A stretch of DNA of 64,000 nt from an uncultured Lachnospiraceae bacterium (GTDB lineage: Bacteria; Bacillota; Clostridia; Lachnospirales; Lachnospiraceae). Shown in pieces: positions 24,926-34,282 of the stretch. How positions within the stretch are numbered: the stretch's first letter is position 1; every line of letters starts with the position of its first letter. The stretch is from the NCBI GenBank assembly GCA_910576815.1, contig CAJTKA010000016.1, positions 11,314 to 75,313 of the forward strand. Direction: 5' to 3'. A program made the position numbers and the translations under genes. The notes under the pieces were generated by a model. That model was not told the origin of the DNA, searched no databases, and saw only the letters and a program-made list of their open reading frames with translations.

Positions 24926-27340
24926 ATGAAATACGGATACTTTGACGAATTAAACAGAGAATATGTGATCGACCGCCCGGACACCCCGTCCCCTTGGGTC
25001 AACTACTTAGGCTCGCCGGCCTACGGCGCGATCATCTCCAACAACGCAGGCGGTTACAGCTTCGAAAAATCAGGGGCCAACGGCCGTATCCTGCGCTATG
25101 TGTTCAATAACTTTGACCGGCCCGGCCGCTATCTCTATCTGCGGGACAATGACTCCAAGGATTACTGGTCCGCTTCCTGGCAGCCCGTGGGCAAAGATCT
25201 TTCTACTTATAAGAGCGAATGCAGGCATGGTATGGGCTATACCAAGATGTCTGCCGACTACGACGGCATTCACTCCGAAGCCCTCTACTATGTGCCCTTA
25301 AACAGCACCTACGAGGTCTGGAACCTGACCGTTGAGAACCGCTCGGACCGTCCGCGCAGCCTCACGCTGACAGGCTATGCCGAATTTACCAACCACGGCA
25401 ATTATGAGCAGGATCAAATCAATCTCCAGTACTCCCTGTTCATCTCCCGTACCCTCTATGCCGAAGGCAGACTGACCCAGCAGATCCACGGCAATCTGGA
25501 TGCCAACCCGCTCGGTGAGCCTGTGGATGAGAAAAACACCGTGGAGCGCTTTTTGGGTCTTGCGGGAGCGCCCGTCTCCTCCTACTGTGGGGACAGGAGC
25601 GCATTCTTAGGCAGCTATCACGACTATGGCGATCCGCAGGGCGTTGTGTCCGGCGATCTGGGGAATACGACGAACTACAATGAAAATTCCTGCGGCGCAC
25701 TCTCCTGCGTGCTTACGCTTGCGCCGGGTGAAAAAAGGACGGTCGCTTATCTATTGGGCGCAAAGTATGCAGCTCAGGCGGATGCCATCATCGCTTCTTA
25801 TGCCGACCCTGCCGGACGGGCCGCCGATGAGATCCGGGCTTTGAAGAATGACTGGTACGAGAAGTTTGACCATCTGAAAGTAAAGACGCCAAGCCCCGTC
25901 TTTGATACCATGATCAACACCTGGAACGCCTACAACTGCTTTATGACCTTTATCTGGTCACGGGCAGCTTCCTTCATCTACTGCGGCCTTAGAAACGGCT
26001 ACGGCTACCGCGACACCGTACAGGACATTCAGGGCATCATTCATCTGGCTCCGGAGATGGCGAAAGAAAAGATCCGCTTTATGCTCTCCGCCCAGGTCCA
26101 TCACGGCGGCGGCCTGCCTCTTGTCAAGTTCACTCATAATGCAGGCCATGAGGACACTCCCGAGGATGCTTCCTATCGGGAGTCCACGGGCCATCCCGCC
26201 TACCGCGCGGACGATGCCCTCTGGCTGTTCCCCACTGTCTTTAAATACATTGCAGAAACAGGCGATGTGGCCTTTCTCGATGAGGTCATCCCCTTCGCCA
26301 ACAAGGACGAGGGCAGCGTTTACGAGCACTTAAAGCGCGCCATCAGCTTCTCTTTAGAGAGGCTTGGCCCCCACGGTACGCCCGCAGGCCTGCACGCCGA
26401 CTGGAACGACTGTCTGCGTCTGGGCAAAAACGGAGAATCCTCCTTTGTGGCGATGCAGTTTTACTATGCGCTGCGGATCTTAAAGCTGTTCGCCGCCCGC
26501 AAGCAGGACAGCGACTATGAAGCCTATCTGGACAAGATGCTGTCTGAGACCGAAGAAAAACTTCAGCGGCTCTACTGGGACAATGACCGCTTTATCCGCG
26601 GCTTCCGCGAGACAGGCGAAAAGATTGGCCAGGCTGCCGATCCGGAGACCAATCTCTGGCTGAACCCCCAGAGCTGGTCCGTGATCAGCGGACTTGCCAG
26701 CAAAGAGCAGGCAAAAGCTGCCATGGACAATGTATATGAGAGACTGAATACCCCTTACGGTGCCATCCTCATGGATCCGCCCTTCCACGAGCATATTTTT
26801 GAAGGCGCTCTGGCGTCCATCTTCAATCAGGGTACCAAGGAAAACGCCGGTATCTTCTCGCAGTCTCAGGGCTGGCTGATCCTGGCGGAGGCTCTGCGCG
26901 GCGCAGGAGACCGCGCCTTCGCTTACTTTATGGAGAATGCGCCCGCGGCCCAGAACGACCGCGCGGAGATCAGAAAGATCGAGCCTTACTGTTACGGGCA
27001 GTTTACGGAAGGAAAGGCCAGCCCCAACCTTGGGCGTTCCCATGTGCACTGGCTGACAGGCACTGCTTCCACCGTCATGGTGGGCTGCGTGGAAGGTATT
27101 TTGGGACTGCGCCCCGATTTGGATGGCATCCGCTTAAGTCCTGCCATTCCGAAGGACTGGAAACATTTTGAGATGGATAAGGACTTCCGTGGAAAGCACC
27201 TGCACATCACCGTGGAAAATCTAAACGGCAAAGAATCCGGTTTTGAAAAGCTGACCGTGAACGGAGAAGACTATGCCGACGCGTACATCCCGGCTGACCG
27301 CCTGCAGGATGTCAACGAGATCACTCTGGTTCTTTCGTAG
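24926..27340 (+). CDS. GH94 cellobiose phosphorylase-like enzyme
   Basis: An 804-residue GH94 phosphorylase starting MKYGYFDELNREYVIDRP, the N-terminus of cellobiose/chitobiose phosphorylases. The ATG at 24926 follows GGAGG. The catalytic Asp is in HADWNDCLRLG (about residue 492). NGYGYRDTVQDIQGI and SHVHWLTGTAS line the phosphate and sugar sites of the family. It probably converts cellobiose plus phosphate to glucose 1-phosphate and glucose in the cytoplasm; chitobiose is a less likely substrate. The stop overlaps the end of the convergent AraC gene by 20 bases. Confidence 0.85.
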   Translation: MKYGYFDELNREYVIDRPDTPSPWVNYLGSPAYGAIISNNAGGYSFEKSGANGRILRYVFNNFDRPGRYLYLRDNDSKDYWSASWQPVGKDLSTYKSECRHGMGYTKMSADYDGIHSEALYYVPLNSTYEVWNLTVENRSDRPRSLTLTGYAEFTNHGNYEQDQINLQYSLFISRTLYAEGRLTQQIHGNLDANPLGEPVDEKNTVERFLGLAGAPVSSYCGDRSAFLGSYHDYGDPQGVVSGDLGNTTNYNENSCGALSCVLTLAPGEKRTVAYLLGAKYAAQADAIIASYADPAGRAADEIRALKNDWYEKFDHLKVKTPSPVFDTMINTWNAYNCFMTFIWSRAASFIYCGLRNGYGYRDTVQDIQGIIHLAPEMAKEKIRFMLSAQVHHGGGLPLVKFTHNAGHEDTPEDASYRESTGHPAYRADDALWLFPTVFKYIAETGDVAFLDEVIPFANKDEGSVYEHLKRAISFSLERLGPHGTPAGLHADWNDCLRLGKNGESSFVAMQFYYALRILKLFAARKQDSDYEAYLDKMLSETEEKLQRLYWDNDRFIRGFRETGEKIGQAADPETNLWLNPQSWSVISGLASKEQAKAAMDNVYERLNTPYGAILMDPPFHEHIFEGALASIFNQGTKENAGIFSQSQGWLILAEALRGAGDRAFAYFMENAPAAQNDRAEIRKIEPYCYGQFTEGKASPNLGRSHVHWLTGTASTVMVGCVEGILGLRPDLDGIRLSPAIPKDWKHFEMDKDFRGKHLHITVENLNGKESGFEKLTVNGEDYADAYIPADRLQDVNEITLVLS

Positions 27341-28091
27341 TACGGGCGATCCCCCACTCGATGGCATGATTCTGATCACGATACTTTTTCGGTGTCATGC
27401 CGGTCAGTTCGCGAAACTGCTGGATGAAATGACTCTGGGAGGAAAAGGAGAGACGGTTTGCGATCTCGGCAAGGGTATAATCGCTGTAGCGCAGCATATG
27501 TTCCGCCATTTCGATTTTCTGTCGGCGGATATATCCGCTGACGGAGTCCCCCGTCTCCTTCTTGAAGATGCGCGAGAGATAACCGGCTGACACCCCCATT
27601 TCTTCTGCCAGTTCCTCGATGGTGATGCGCTCCCTGATATGCGCATAGATATATTCTTTACACTGGCGGATCTGTCTTGAGCCTGCGTTGCTCTGGCGGA
27701 TCCGTCTCATTTTTTCCGCGTAGTCAAGGGCCATCTCGTCGTGAAGATTCCTGACCCCCTGCACCGTATGCACATCGTCCAGCCTCTGAATATAAAAATC
27801 GCTCATCCGATAGGCCTGCTCGAGCTGCATTCCTTTTTGGGCGCAGAGTCTTGTCACCATGGCGGTGGTAATAACAAAATGATATTTCATATTGGTCAAC
27901 TCATTGCGCGACAGGATGCCCACGCCTTCCGTCTCCAAAAAACGCGCCTGTTCGCAATTCGTCCGTACCGACTCTATGTCGCCTTCCGTCACCGCCTGAT
28001 AGAACAAAAATTCTTCCGTCGGCTGTCGGTGCTCCACATTGTCCATCTCGTCTTCCGCTTCCAGAAGAAGCCATTCATCCCGATATCCCAT
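27321..28091 (-). CDS. AraC family transcriptional regulator
   Basis: A 256-residue regulator. The C-terminal 100 residues contain the two HTH motifs (ITIEELAEEMGVSAGYLSRI and YTLAEIANRLSFSSQSHFIQ). The N-terminal part has no cupin and resembles the helical region seen in clostridial AraC proteins that sense unknown signals. It is the last gene of a GH53-MATE-AraC cluster, overlapping MATE by 17 bases, so it may regulate that operon. Confidence 0.85.
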   Translation of the reverse strand: MGYRDEWLLLEAEDEMDNVEHRQPTEEFLFYQAVTEGDIESVRTNCEQARFLETEGVGILSRNELTNMKYHFVITTAMVTRLCAQKGMQLEQAYRMSDFYIQRLDDVHTVQGVRNLHDEMALDYAEKMRRIRQSNAGSRQIRQCKEYIYAHIRERITIEELAEEMGVSAGYLSRIFKKETGDSVSGYIRRQKIEMAEHMLRYSDYTLAEIANRLSFSSQSHFIQQFRELTGMTPKKYRDQNHAIEWGIARTTKEPE

Positions 28092-29424
28092 ATTGTTTTC
28101 TCCACTTTCTCTCCAGCCAAACGAACACGCCGATACAGATCAGCACCGAGATCCCCGAGCCCGCGGTCGATGCCAGTCCCATGGGTAAAAGAGTGTCCGC
28201 AAAATACTTGGAAGCCAGGTAAGCAAAGGGGATCCTCACACAGACGATGGAAATCGAATTGTGGATAAAGGAGATCCCCGACAGCCCATAAGCGCAGAAA
28301 TACCCGCTGAAACAAAAATGGATCCCCGCCAGGGCTGCATCCCACACATAGCCCCGCATGTACTGTCCGCCCAGCCGCAGCACCGCAGCATCCTCCGCAA
28401 AGAGACCGACAAAACGTTCCGCGTCCCACTGCATCAGAGCCACCGCGAGCATTCCCCACAAAAACGAAAGCGCAGCAGCATAAAACAGCGTGCGGCGTGC
28501 CCTGTCGTGCTTGCCCGCCCCCACATTCTGCGCAGCCAGGGCCGACACCGACTGCAGCATGGAGGACGGCACCAAAAAGAGGATTCCTATGATCTTCTCC
28601 ACGATCCCCACCGCCGCCGCGTCACTCAGTCCCCGCCTGTTGGCGATAATGGTGATGACGATGAAGGAAATCTGGATGAAACTGTCCTGCATGGAGATGG
28701 GGATTCCGATCCGCAGAATGCGTCCCATCGTCTCCCTATGCGGCCGAAACACCTTTTTTGTCAATGTCAGACCCGTACGTCTTTTTCGAATCACCAGAAA
28801 CGCAATGATCACGCTGACCGTCTGCGAGAGAGTCGTCCCCAGCGCCGCACCTGCCGCGCCAAGTCCCAAAACGCCGATGAAAAGATAGTCCAGTCCGATA
28901 TTGACCGCACAGGCCACGGCCACAAAATACATGGGACTTTTCGAGTCCCCCATCCCCCGAAAGATCGAGCTGATGATATTGTAAGCCGTGATAAAAGGGA
29001 TCCCCAAAAAGCAGATTGTAAGGTAGGCCGTGGTTCCCGCCACCGCTTCTTCCGGGGTTGACATAACATTTACAATCCCCCGAACCATAATCAGCAGGAC
29101 CGCCGTCGCCGCCAAGGACAACGCAAAAAATAAGGTTGCCGTATTGCCCACTGCCAGAGAAGCCTTCTCCTTTTCTCCCGCGCCCACAGCCTGCCCGATC
29201 ATCACTGTAGCACCCATGGCCAGCCCCACGATCATTACCGTTAACATGTGCATGACCTGACTGCCGATGGAGACCGCTGTGGTGCCCTCCACCCCGTTAA
29301 ACTGCCCGATGATGAACAGATCCGCCATGCCGTAGAGGGTCTGTAAAAAATAGGATAATAAAAAGGGTAAGGAAAAACCGAGAAGCGTTTTAAAAACGCT
29401 TCCCGTCGTCAGATTCTTTTCCAT
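28075..29424 (-). CDS. MATE family efflux transporter
   Basis: A 449-residue membrane protein with 12 predicted segments and the MATE opening LGFSLPFLLSYFLQTLYGMA, AVSIGSQVMHMLTVMIVGLA and the repeat-2 GIPISMQDSFIQISF. MATE proteins export cationic compounds in exchange for Na+ or H+. It starts only 10 bases after the GH53 stop and overlaps the AraC gene, so the three are probably one transcript, an unusual pairing of a secreted glycanase with an exporter. Confidence 0.85.
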   Translation of the reverse strand: MEKNLTTGSVFKTLLGFSLPFLLSYFLQTLYGMADLFIIGQFNGVEGTTAVSIGSQVMHMLTVMIVGLAMGATVMIGQAVGAGEKEKASLAVGNTATLFFALSLAATAVLLIMVRGIVNVMSTPEEAVAGTTAYLTICFLGIPFITAYNIISSIFRGMGDSKSPMYFVAVACAVNIGLDYLFIGVLGLGAAGAALGTTLSQTVSVIIAFLVIRKRRTGLTLTKKVFRPHRETMGRILRIGIPISMQDSFIQISFIVITIIANRRGLSDAAAVGIVEKIIGILFLVPSSMLQSVSALAAQNVGAGKHDRARRTLFYAAALSFLWGMLAVALMQWDAERFVGLFAEDAAVLRLGGQYMRGYVWDAALAGIHFCFSGYFCAYGLSGISFIHNSISIVCVRIPFAYLASKYFADTLLPMGLASTAGSGISVLICIGVFVWLERKWRKQYGISG

Positions 29425-29434
29425 CTGTCACACC

Positions 29435-31483
29435 TTAGTCGGAGATGCGGTTTAAGACAAAGTCGTCCACCGTTCCCCAGCTTCCTTTGTTGCTCTTGAT
29501 ACGCACGCCAATGGTAAGGCTGTCCGTCACCTTGATCTCCAAGATCGTCGGATTCTGCCAATTCACCCAGCCGTCCAGGACAAACGAATCCGTCCGCTCT
29601 CCGTCCGCGGTGACTGCATAAAGTTCCATCTCGCAGTCGTCCTTGACATCGCCGCCCTGCGCAAAAGCGCTGAGCTTATAGGTGCCCGCAGGCAGCCCCG
29701 TGATCTCCTGTTCCAGAGAAAATTCCATGTCAGATTTGTCAGACCAGAAGTGGAACGCGATCTCGCCCTCGTGGGCATCGTCAGCCTTCTTCTGGAAATC
29801 GGTAGGGTCGCTGCCCTCACTGGTCACCTTCCACATGGATGTATCCGCTTCCTCGAAGCTGGGATTTACCACATAATTGAGGCTTTCCACCTTGACGTGC
29901 GCGGTAACGGCTAAGCCGTCCTCCAGCGTTCCTGTCACCTCGTAGGTACCAGGCATATCCATATCAACTGCCTTAAGCGCCGCTTTCTCCCAGGTGACAG
30001 CAGCCTGCTCCTTGACGGAAGGATCGTTGTAGATCACGTCCGCCGCCTCCGGCATCTTGAGCTCGCCGCCGGTTTCCAGGAAAATTTCCACATCGGGAAC
30101 CTGTTCTACTGCCAGTGGCGCCGTCGCTCCGTATTTCAAATATTTGAAGACATTCAGGGACGCCAACGGATGTCCCTCGAAGTCAAACATGGCCTGATTG
30201 TCCCAAGAGCAGCCGCCATAATACTTGCCCGCGTCATTTGGATCGTAATCCTTGGCATAGCTGCTGGCCCAGCCGCTTCCAAATTCTTCCCAAACAGAGG
30301 CATTTGCCTCCTTTGTCTTACCGACAGGGATCCAGGTGCCTTCCCAGTAAAAGACGCCCAGTACGCCCGCCTCATTTGCCGCCTCGCAGATATCGCGGAT
30401 CATGGTCGCCTGGCTCTGCACGGTAGCCCCGTAGCCGGGCACCAAATCGTCCACGCCGTTAATGCTGTTGCCGCTGCCATCACCGTCCTCAGAGGTATAG
30501 CAGTAAGAGGTCTCCGCGATTACCACCTGCTTGCCAAACTTCTCCTGCAGCATTTTCGCTATGGCCTGCATATTTTCCAAGTCGCCGTGCCAGAACGGAT
30601 AGTAGGAGAAAGCAAAGACATCATAGTCCACAGCCGCCTTCTCGAGGTCCGCCGCAATGCCCTCTATGCTCCCCTCGTGGTGAATATCCGTATAATGTAC
30701 CGTGACTTTGATCTCTCTGCCATACGCTTCTGCCGTCTCGCGAACCGCACGGCTTCCCTCACTAAGCAGCTTCGCCACATCCTCCGCCTTCTTTTCGCCT
30801 GCCATGCCGGTGTTGATCTCATTGCCGATCTGCACCATGCCCACATCCACGCCTGCGTTCAGGATCTGAGAAAGGCTGTCCTTCGTAAAATCGTAGAGCG
30901 CACTGCCCTTCTCCTCCACACTCATGCCCTCCCAGGCCTTGGGTGCGAACTGCTTCTTGGGATCCGCCCAAAAATCAGAGTAGTGAAAGTCGATGCAAAC
31001 CTTCATCCCGTATTTCGTGGCCCGCCTCCCCAGCTCGATCGCCGTGGGCACATCGTTGTTGCCACCGCCGTAGCCGTTCCCATTCTCGTCATAGGGATCG
31101 TTCCACACCCGCAGGCGAATGTAATTGACACCGGACTGCGCCAGCGTCATAAAGACGTCCTGCTCCTGCCCGTCAAAATCATAGTACTTCACGCCGCTCT
31201 TTTCTTCTGCCAACACTGCAGAAGCGTCCATGCCGCGAATAAAATCATCGCTGATATCCGAAATGGGCGCCAGAAAGATCTCCGACTCCTCAGAAGCAGT
31301 CGGGAGCGGAAAGGTCGTGATCTCCCCGATCGGCTCCACCTGTACGGCATCGGCGACATCCTCCGTCTGCGCCGCAGGATCCGCATCAGACGCTGACTCC
31401 TTTGTTCCGCAGCCCCACATGGCGCCAAGGCAAAGGCTTGCACTCAGACCGATCACCGCCAAATTTTTCCATGACCTTCTCAT
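29435..31483 (-). CDS. GH53 arabinogalactan endo-beta-1,4-galactanase, lipoprotein with C-terminal binding domain
   Basis: A 682-residue exported enzyme. The N-terminal signal ends in a likely lipobox (GAMWGC, Cys about residue 25), followed by an acidic linker. The GH53 barrel (about residues 80-460) has the acid/base Glu in VQIGNEINTG (about 221) and the nucleophile Glu in VIAETSYCY (about 323). Then come a small Ig-like domain (about 475-540) and a C-terminal jelly-roll module (NPSFEEADTSMWKV ... WGTVDDFVLN), CBM61-like. It would cut beta-1,4-galactan at the cell surface. First gene of the GH53-MATE-AraC cluster. Confidence 0.9.
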   Translation of the reverse strand: MRRSWKNLAVIGLSASLCLGAMWGCGTKESASDADPAAQTEDVADAVQVEPIGEITTFPLPTASEESEIFLAPISDISDDFIRGMDASAVLAEEKSGVKYYDFDGQEQDVFMTLAQSGVNYIRLRVWNDPYDENGNGYGGGNNDVPTAIELGRRATKYGMKVCIDFHYSDFWADPKKQFAPKAWEGMSVEEKGSALYDFTKDSLSQILNAGVDVGMVQIGNEINTGMAGEKKAEDVAKLLSEGSRAVRETAEAYGREIKVTVHYTDIHHEGSIEGIAADLEKAAVDYDVFAFSYYPFWHGDLENMQAIAKMLQEKFGKQVVIAETSYCYTSEDGDGSGNSINGVDDLVPGYGATVQSQATMIRDICEAANEAGVLGVFYWEGTWIPVGKTKEANASVWEEFGSGWASSYAKDYDPNDAGKYYGGCSWDNQAMFDFEGHPLASLNVFKYLKYGATAPLAVEQVPDVEIFLETGGELKMPEAADVIYNDPSVKEQAAVTWEKAALKAVDMDMPGTYEVTGTLEDGLAVTAHVKVESLNYVVNPSFEEADTSMWKVTSEGSDPTDFQKKADDAHEGEIAFHFWSDKSDMEFSLEQEITGLPAGTYKLSAFAQGGDVKDDCEMELYAVTADGERTDSFVLDGWVNWQNPTILEIKVTDSLTIGVRIKSNKGSWGTVDDFVLNRISD

Positions 31484-31539
31484 ACTGTTCCTCCCCGTAC
31501 CGTTGTTTTTCTGCCCCTAAAGTATATCACAATTTATAT

Positions 31540-31827
31540 TTACCTGCTATATTCTCTCCACTTCTCATAGGGACAGGCATTCTTCTTCATCGCTGCCCGC
31601 AGCTCCACAAAGCAGCCGCAGGCCCTGCACATTCCGTCCAGAAGCAGATCGCATTCTTTACAAAGTGAGAGCCGCTTCTCATAAAGCGGCTCCTCAACTT
31701 TTAATTCTTCATCCAGACCGGCTATGTAATCGTGCAGATTCTGAAAGTATTCCGCCTGGTCCATATCTCTGGTCAGACATTTGCGGCAGACACGTTTCTG
31801 TCCTGTCTCCATACCCGATTTCCTCAT
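31540..31827 (-). CDS. DUF6171 family cysteine-rich protein
   Basis: Up to 95 residues with paired cysteines: CRKCL near the N-terminus, then CKECDLLLDGMCRACGCFVE and a final CPYEKW. This is the DUF6171 pattern, probably a small zinc protein. It lies 51 bases after the GH51 gene in the same direction. The true start may be the internal ATG at 31812. Function unknown. Confidence 0.75.
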   Translation of the reverse strand: MRKSGMETGQKRVCRKCLTRDMDQAEYFQNLHDYIAGLDEELKVEEPLYEKRLSLCKECDLLLDGMCRACGCFVELRAAMKKNACPYEKWREYSR

Positions 31828-31878
31828 TCCCTTCCGTCTGCCGCATGCACTGATCCATGCACTCCGCAGACCGGCTGC

Positions 31879-33393
31879 TTATTTCATACGGAAGCTGATC
31901 ACGCTGCCTGCAGGCGCGGTGAAGCTGATCTTCCCATCCTTGACTTCATAAGCGTCAAAGGCTTCTTCTTTTACATTCTCAGGCTCCTCAAAGGTGTTAT
32001 GCGCATGCATCTCACCCTTTAAGACAGCCGCCGTGATCTCCTTCGGCGCCAGTTCGATAAAGGACATCTCCACAGGCGCATCCTCGCTTGCGGAAAGGTT
32101 TGCCAGTGTCACATTCACATAACCGTCCTTGTCCATGGAAACAGACTCATTCAAAAACGGTACCTGATTGTCCTTGCTTACGCCAACGGTCTTATTGCCT
32201 TCAATATAACTCTCCAAAAGCTCCGCGTCCTGATGGTGCTTATACATATGGAAGATATGGTAGGTGGGCGTGAGGATCATCTTCGGGCCCTCCGTTAGGA
32301 TCACAGACTGTAATACATTTACCAACTGCGCAATGCAGGCCATCTTCACGCGATCGCAGCGCTTATTGAAGATATTGAGGGTAACGCCCGCCACCAGCGC
32401 GTCGCGCATGGTATTCTGCTGATAGAGGAAGCCCGGATTCGTGCCCGGCTCCACGTCGAACCAAGTGCCCCACTCGTCTACCATCATACCGATCTTCTTC
32501 TCCGGATCGTACTGATCCATGATCGCGCCGTGACGCTCCACCAATTCCTTCATGAAAAATGCTTTCGCCAGCGTGTCATACCATTTCGCTTCATCAAAGT
32601 CCGTCGCGCTGCCCTTATGCTCCCAATCAGGCCCCGGCACCGTATAGTAATGCAAAGACAATCCGTTCATATAACCACTGGCCTGCCCACCGGGCTGAGG
32701 CGGCGCAAAACAGGTCTTCATCACGTTCTCCGTCCAATAGTAATCCGCGGCATTGGCTCCGCAGCAAATCTTCTGCAGCGGTCTCTCCGCACTGTACTGG
32801 CGCACATAAGTCTGATATCTTCTGTAGAGGTTCGCATAATACTCCGGCGTCATATTGCCGCCGCAGCCCCAGTTCTCGTTACCGACACCAAAATAATCGA
32901 TCTTCCAGGGCTTCTCATGCCCGTTCTTCTTTCTAAGATCCGCCATCGGGGATACGCCGTCAAAGGTGATGTACTCCACCCACTCGCTCATCTCCTGCAC
33001 GGTACCGCTGCCCACGTTGCCGTTCACATAGGTCTTACAGCCCAGCTGCTCGCAGAGCTCAAAAAATTCGTGCGTACCGAAACTGTTGTCCTCCACCACA
33101 CCGCCCCAGTGCGTATTGATCATCTTCTTGCGGCCTTCCTTCGGACCAATGCCGTCCTTCCAGTGATACTCGTCCGCAAAGCAGCCGCCCGGCCAGCGCA
33201 GTACGGGAATCTGCATTTCTTTCAAGGCATCCACCACGTCCTTACGCATCCCGTTGACGTTAGGAATGTCGGAATTTTCCCCCACATATAACCCCTCGTA
33301 GATACATCTGCCCAGATGTTCCGAGAAATGCCCGTAAATCTCGGGATTGATGTGTCCCTTCTTTTGTTTCTCATTGATCAGTAATTTTGCCAT
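31879..33393 (-). CDS. GH51 alpha-N-arabinofuranosidase
   Basis: A 504-residue intracellular GH51 enzyme that removes terminal arabinofuranose from arabinan, arabinoxylan or arabinogalactan fragments. The acid/base Glu is in GVGNENWGCGG (about residue 173) and the nucleophile Glu in MMVDEWGTW (about residue 300). The C-terminal beta domain ends AGSVISFRMK. No signal peptide. Together with GH53 it suggests use of type I arabinogalactan. The 250-base gap upstream holds only its promoter region and that of the divergent gene. Confidence 0.9.
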   Translation of the reverse strand: MAKLLINEKQKKGHINPEIYGHFSEHLGRCIYEGLYVGENSDIPNVNGMRKDVVDALKEMQIPVLRWPGGCFADEYHWKDGIGPKEGRKKMINTHWGGVVEDNSFGTHEFFELCEQLGCKTYVNGNVGSGTVQEMSEWVEYITFDGVSPMADLRKKNGHEKPWKIDYFGVGNENWGCGGNMTPEYYANLYRRYQTYVRQYSAERPLQKICCGANAADYYWTENVMKTCFAPPQPGGQASGYMNGLSLHYYTVPGPDWEHKGSATDFDEAKWYDTLAKAFFMKELVERHGAIMDQYDPEKKIGMMVDEWGTWFDVEPGTNPGFLYQQNTMRDALVAGVTLNIFNKRCDRVKMACIAQLVNVLQSVILTEGPKMILTPTYHIFHMYKHHQDAELLESYIEGNKTVGVSKDNQVPFLNESVSMDKDGYVNVTLANLSASEDAPVEMSFIELAPKEITAAVLKGEMHAHNTFEEPENVKEEAFDAYEVKDGKISFTAPAGSVISFRMK

Positions 33394-33643
33394 TCCTTCT
33401 TCGTTCCTCCTTTATTTTCATTTCCCTTTTACCCGATGTAAAGCAATTGACCTTCCCCATTCCGGACACTCCTATGGAAAAGCAAATAAATTATTTTAGA
33501 TTCTTTTAAAAGTATAGCGGATGCACCTACGGAAAGCAAGCCGTATTTCCATAATTCTTCCAAAAAAACATTCGGAAGTTCATCCACCAAAATCCAGTTT
33601 CTGCATACCTTAAAGTAACACTAAAAACTCGCAGGAAACAATT

Positions 33644-34282
33644 ATGCACGAAAGCCCATCCGTAGCCATCTTTGGCCACAAACAGAATACCAAAAACTAT
33701 GAAACCGCTCTGGAACGAATGAATATCCCCCATTTCACTACAACAGCCCCCGAAGATGCCGACCGGGCGACCCATCTGCTCCTCCCCGGCGGCGGTGATA
33801 TCACCCCCGCCTTCTTTGGCCAGGCAGACCACGGCTCCCTCCATGTGGATACCGTCCTTGATATTTTACAGCTCAAGGCGCTCTCCCGCTTCGTTGCAGG
33901 ATGCAAGCCGGTGCTTGGCATCTGCAAGGGGCTTCAAATCATCAATGTTCATTTCGGCGGCGATCTGTACCAGGATATCATCACCGCAAACAATCATAAA
34001 TGGATCGGCCGCGATCAGTTCCACCACGTCTATCACAGCAGTCTGGGCCGTCAGGATTTCTTCTATGAGCTCTACGACAAGGGTACCAAGGTAAACTCCG
34101 CCCACCACCAGGCTGTAAACCACTTAGGAAACGACCTGATCTCGGTATGCCGCGCAGGAGACAGCGTGATTGAAGGCCTCAAACACAGGACTCTCCCAAT
34201 TCTGGCTGTGCAATGGCACCCTGAACGGCTCCCCGACGGAGACGGCGATTCGCTGTTTTCCTACTTTTTTTCGCTCCGTTGA
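33644..34282 (+). CDS. class I glutamine amidotransferase-like (peptidase C26) gamma-glutamyl hydrolase
   Basis: A 212-residue protein of the PuuD-like C26 group: LLLPGGGDITPAFFG, nucleophile Cys in LGICKGLQIINVHFGG, and the catalytic His-Glu in VQWHPE. Such enzymes hydrolyse gamma-glutamyl amides, but the substrate is unknown here. The last 22 bases overlap the end of the convergent DUF2974 gene. Confidence 0.8.
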   Translation: MHESPSVAIFGHKQNTKNYETALERMNIPHFTTTAPEDADRATHLLLPGGGDITPAFFGQADHGSLHVDTVLDILQLKALSRFVAGCKPVLGICKGLQIINVHFGGDLYQDIITANNHKWIGRDQFHHVYHSSLGRQDFFYELYDKGTKVNSAHHQAVNHLGNDLISVCRAGDSVIEGLKHRTLPILAVQWHPERLPDGDGDSLFSYFFSLR

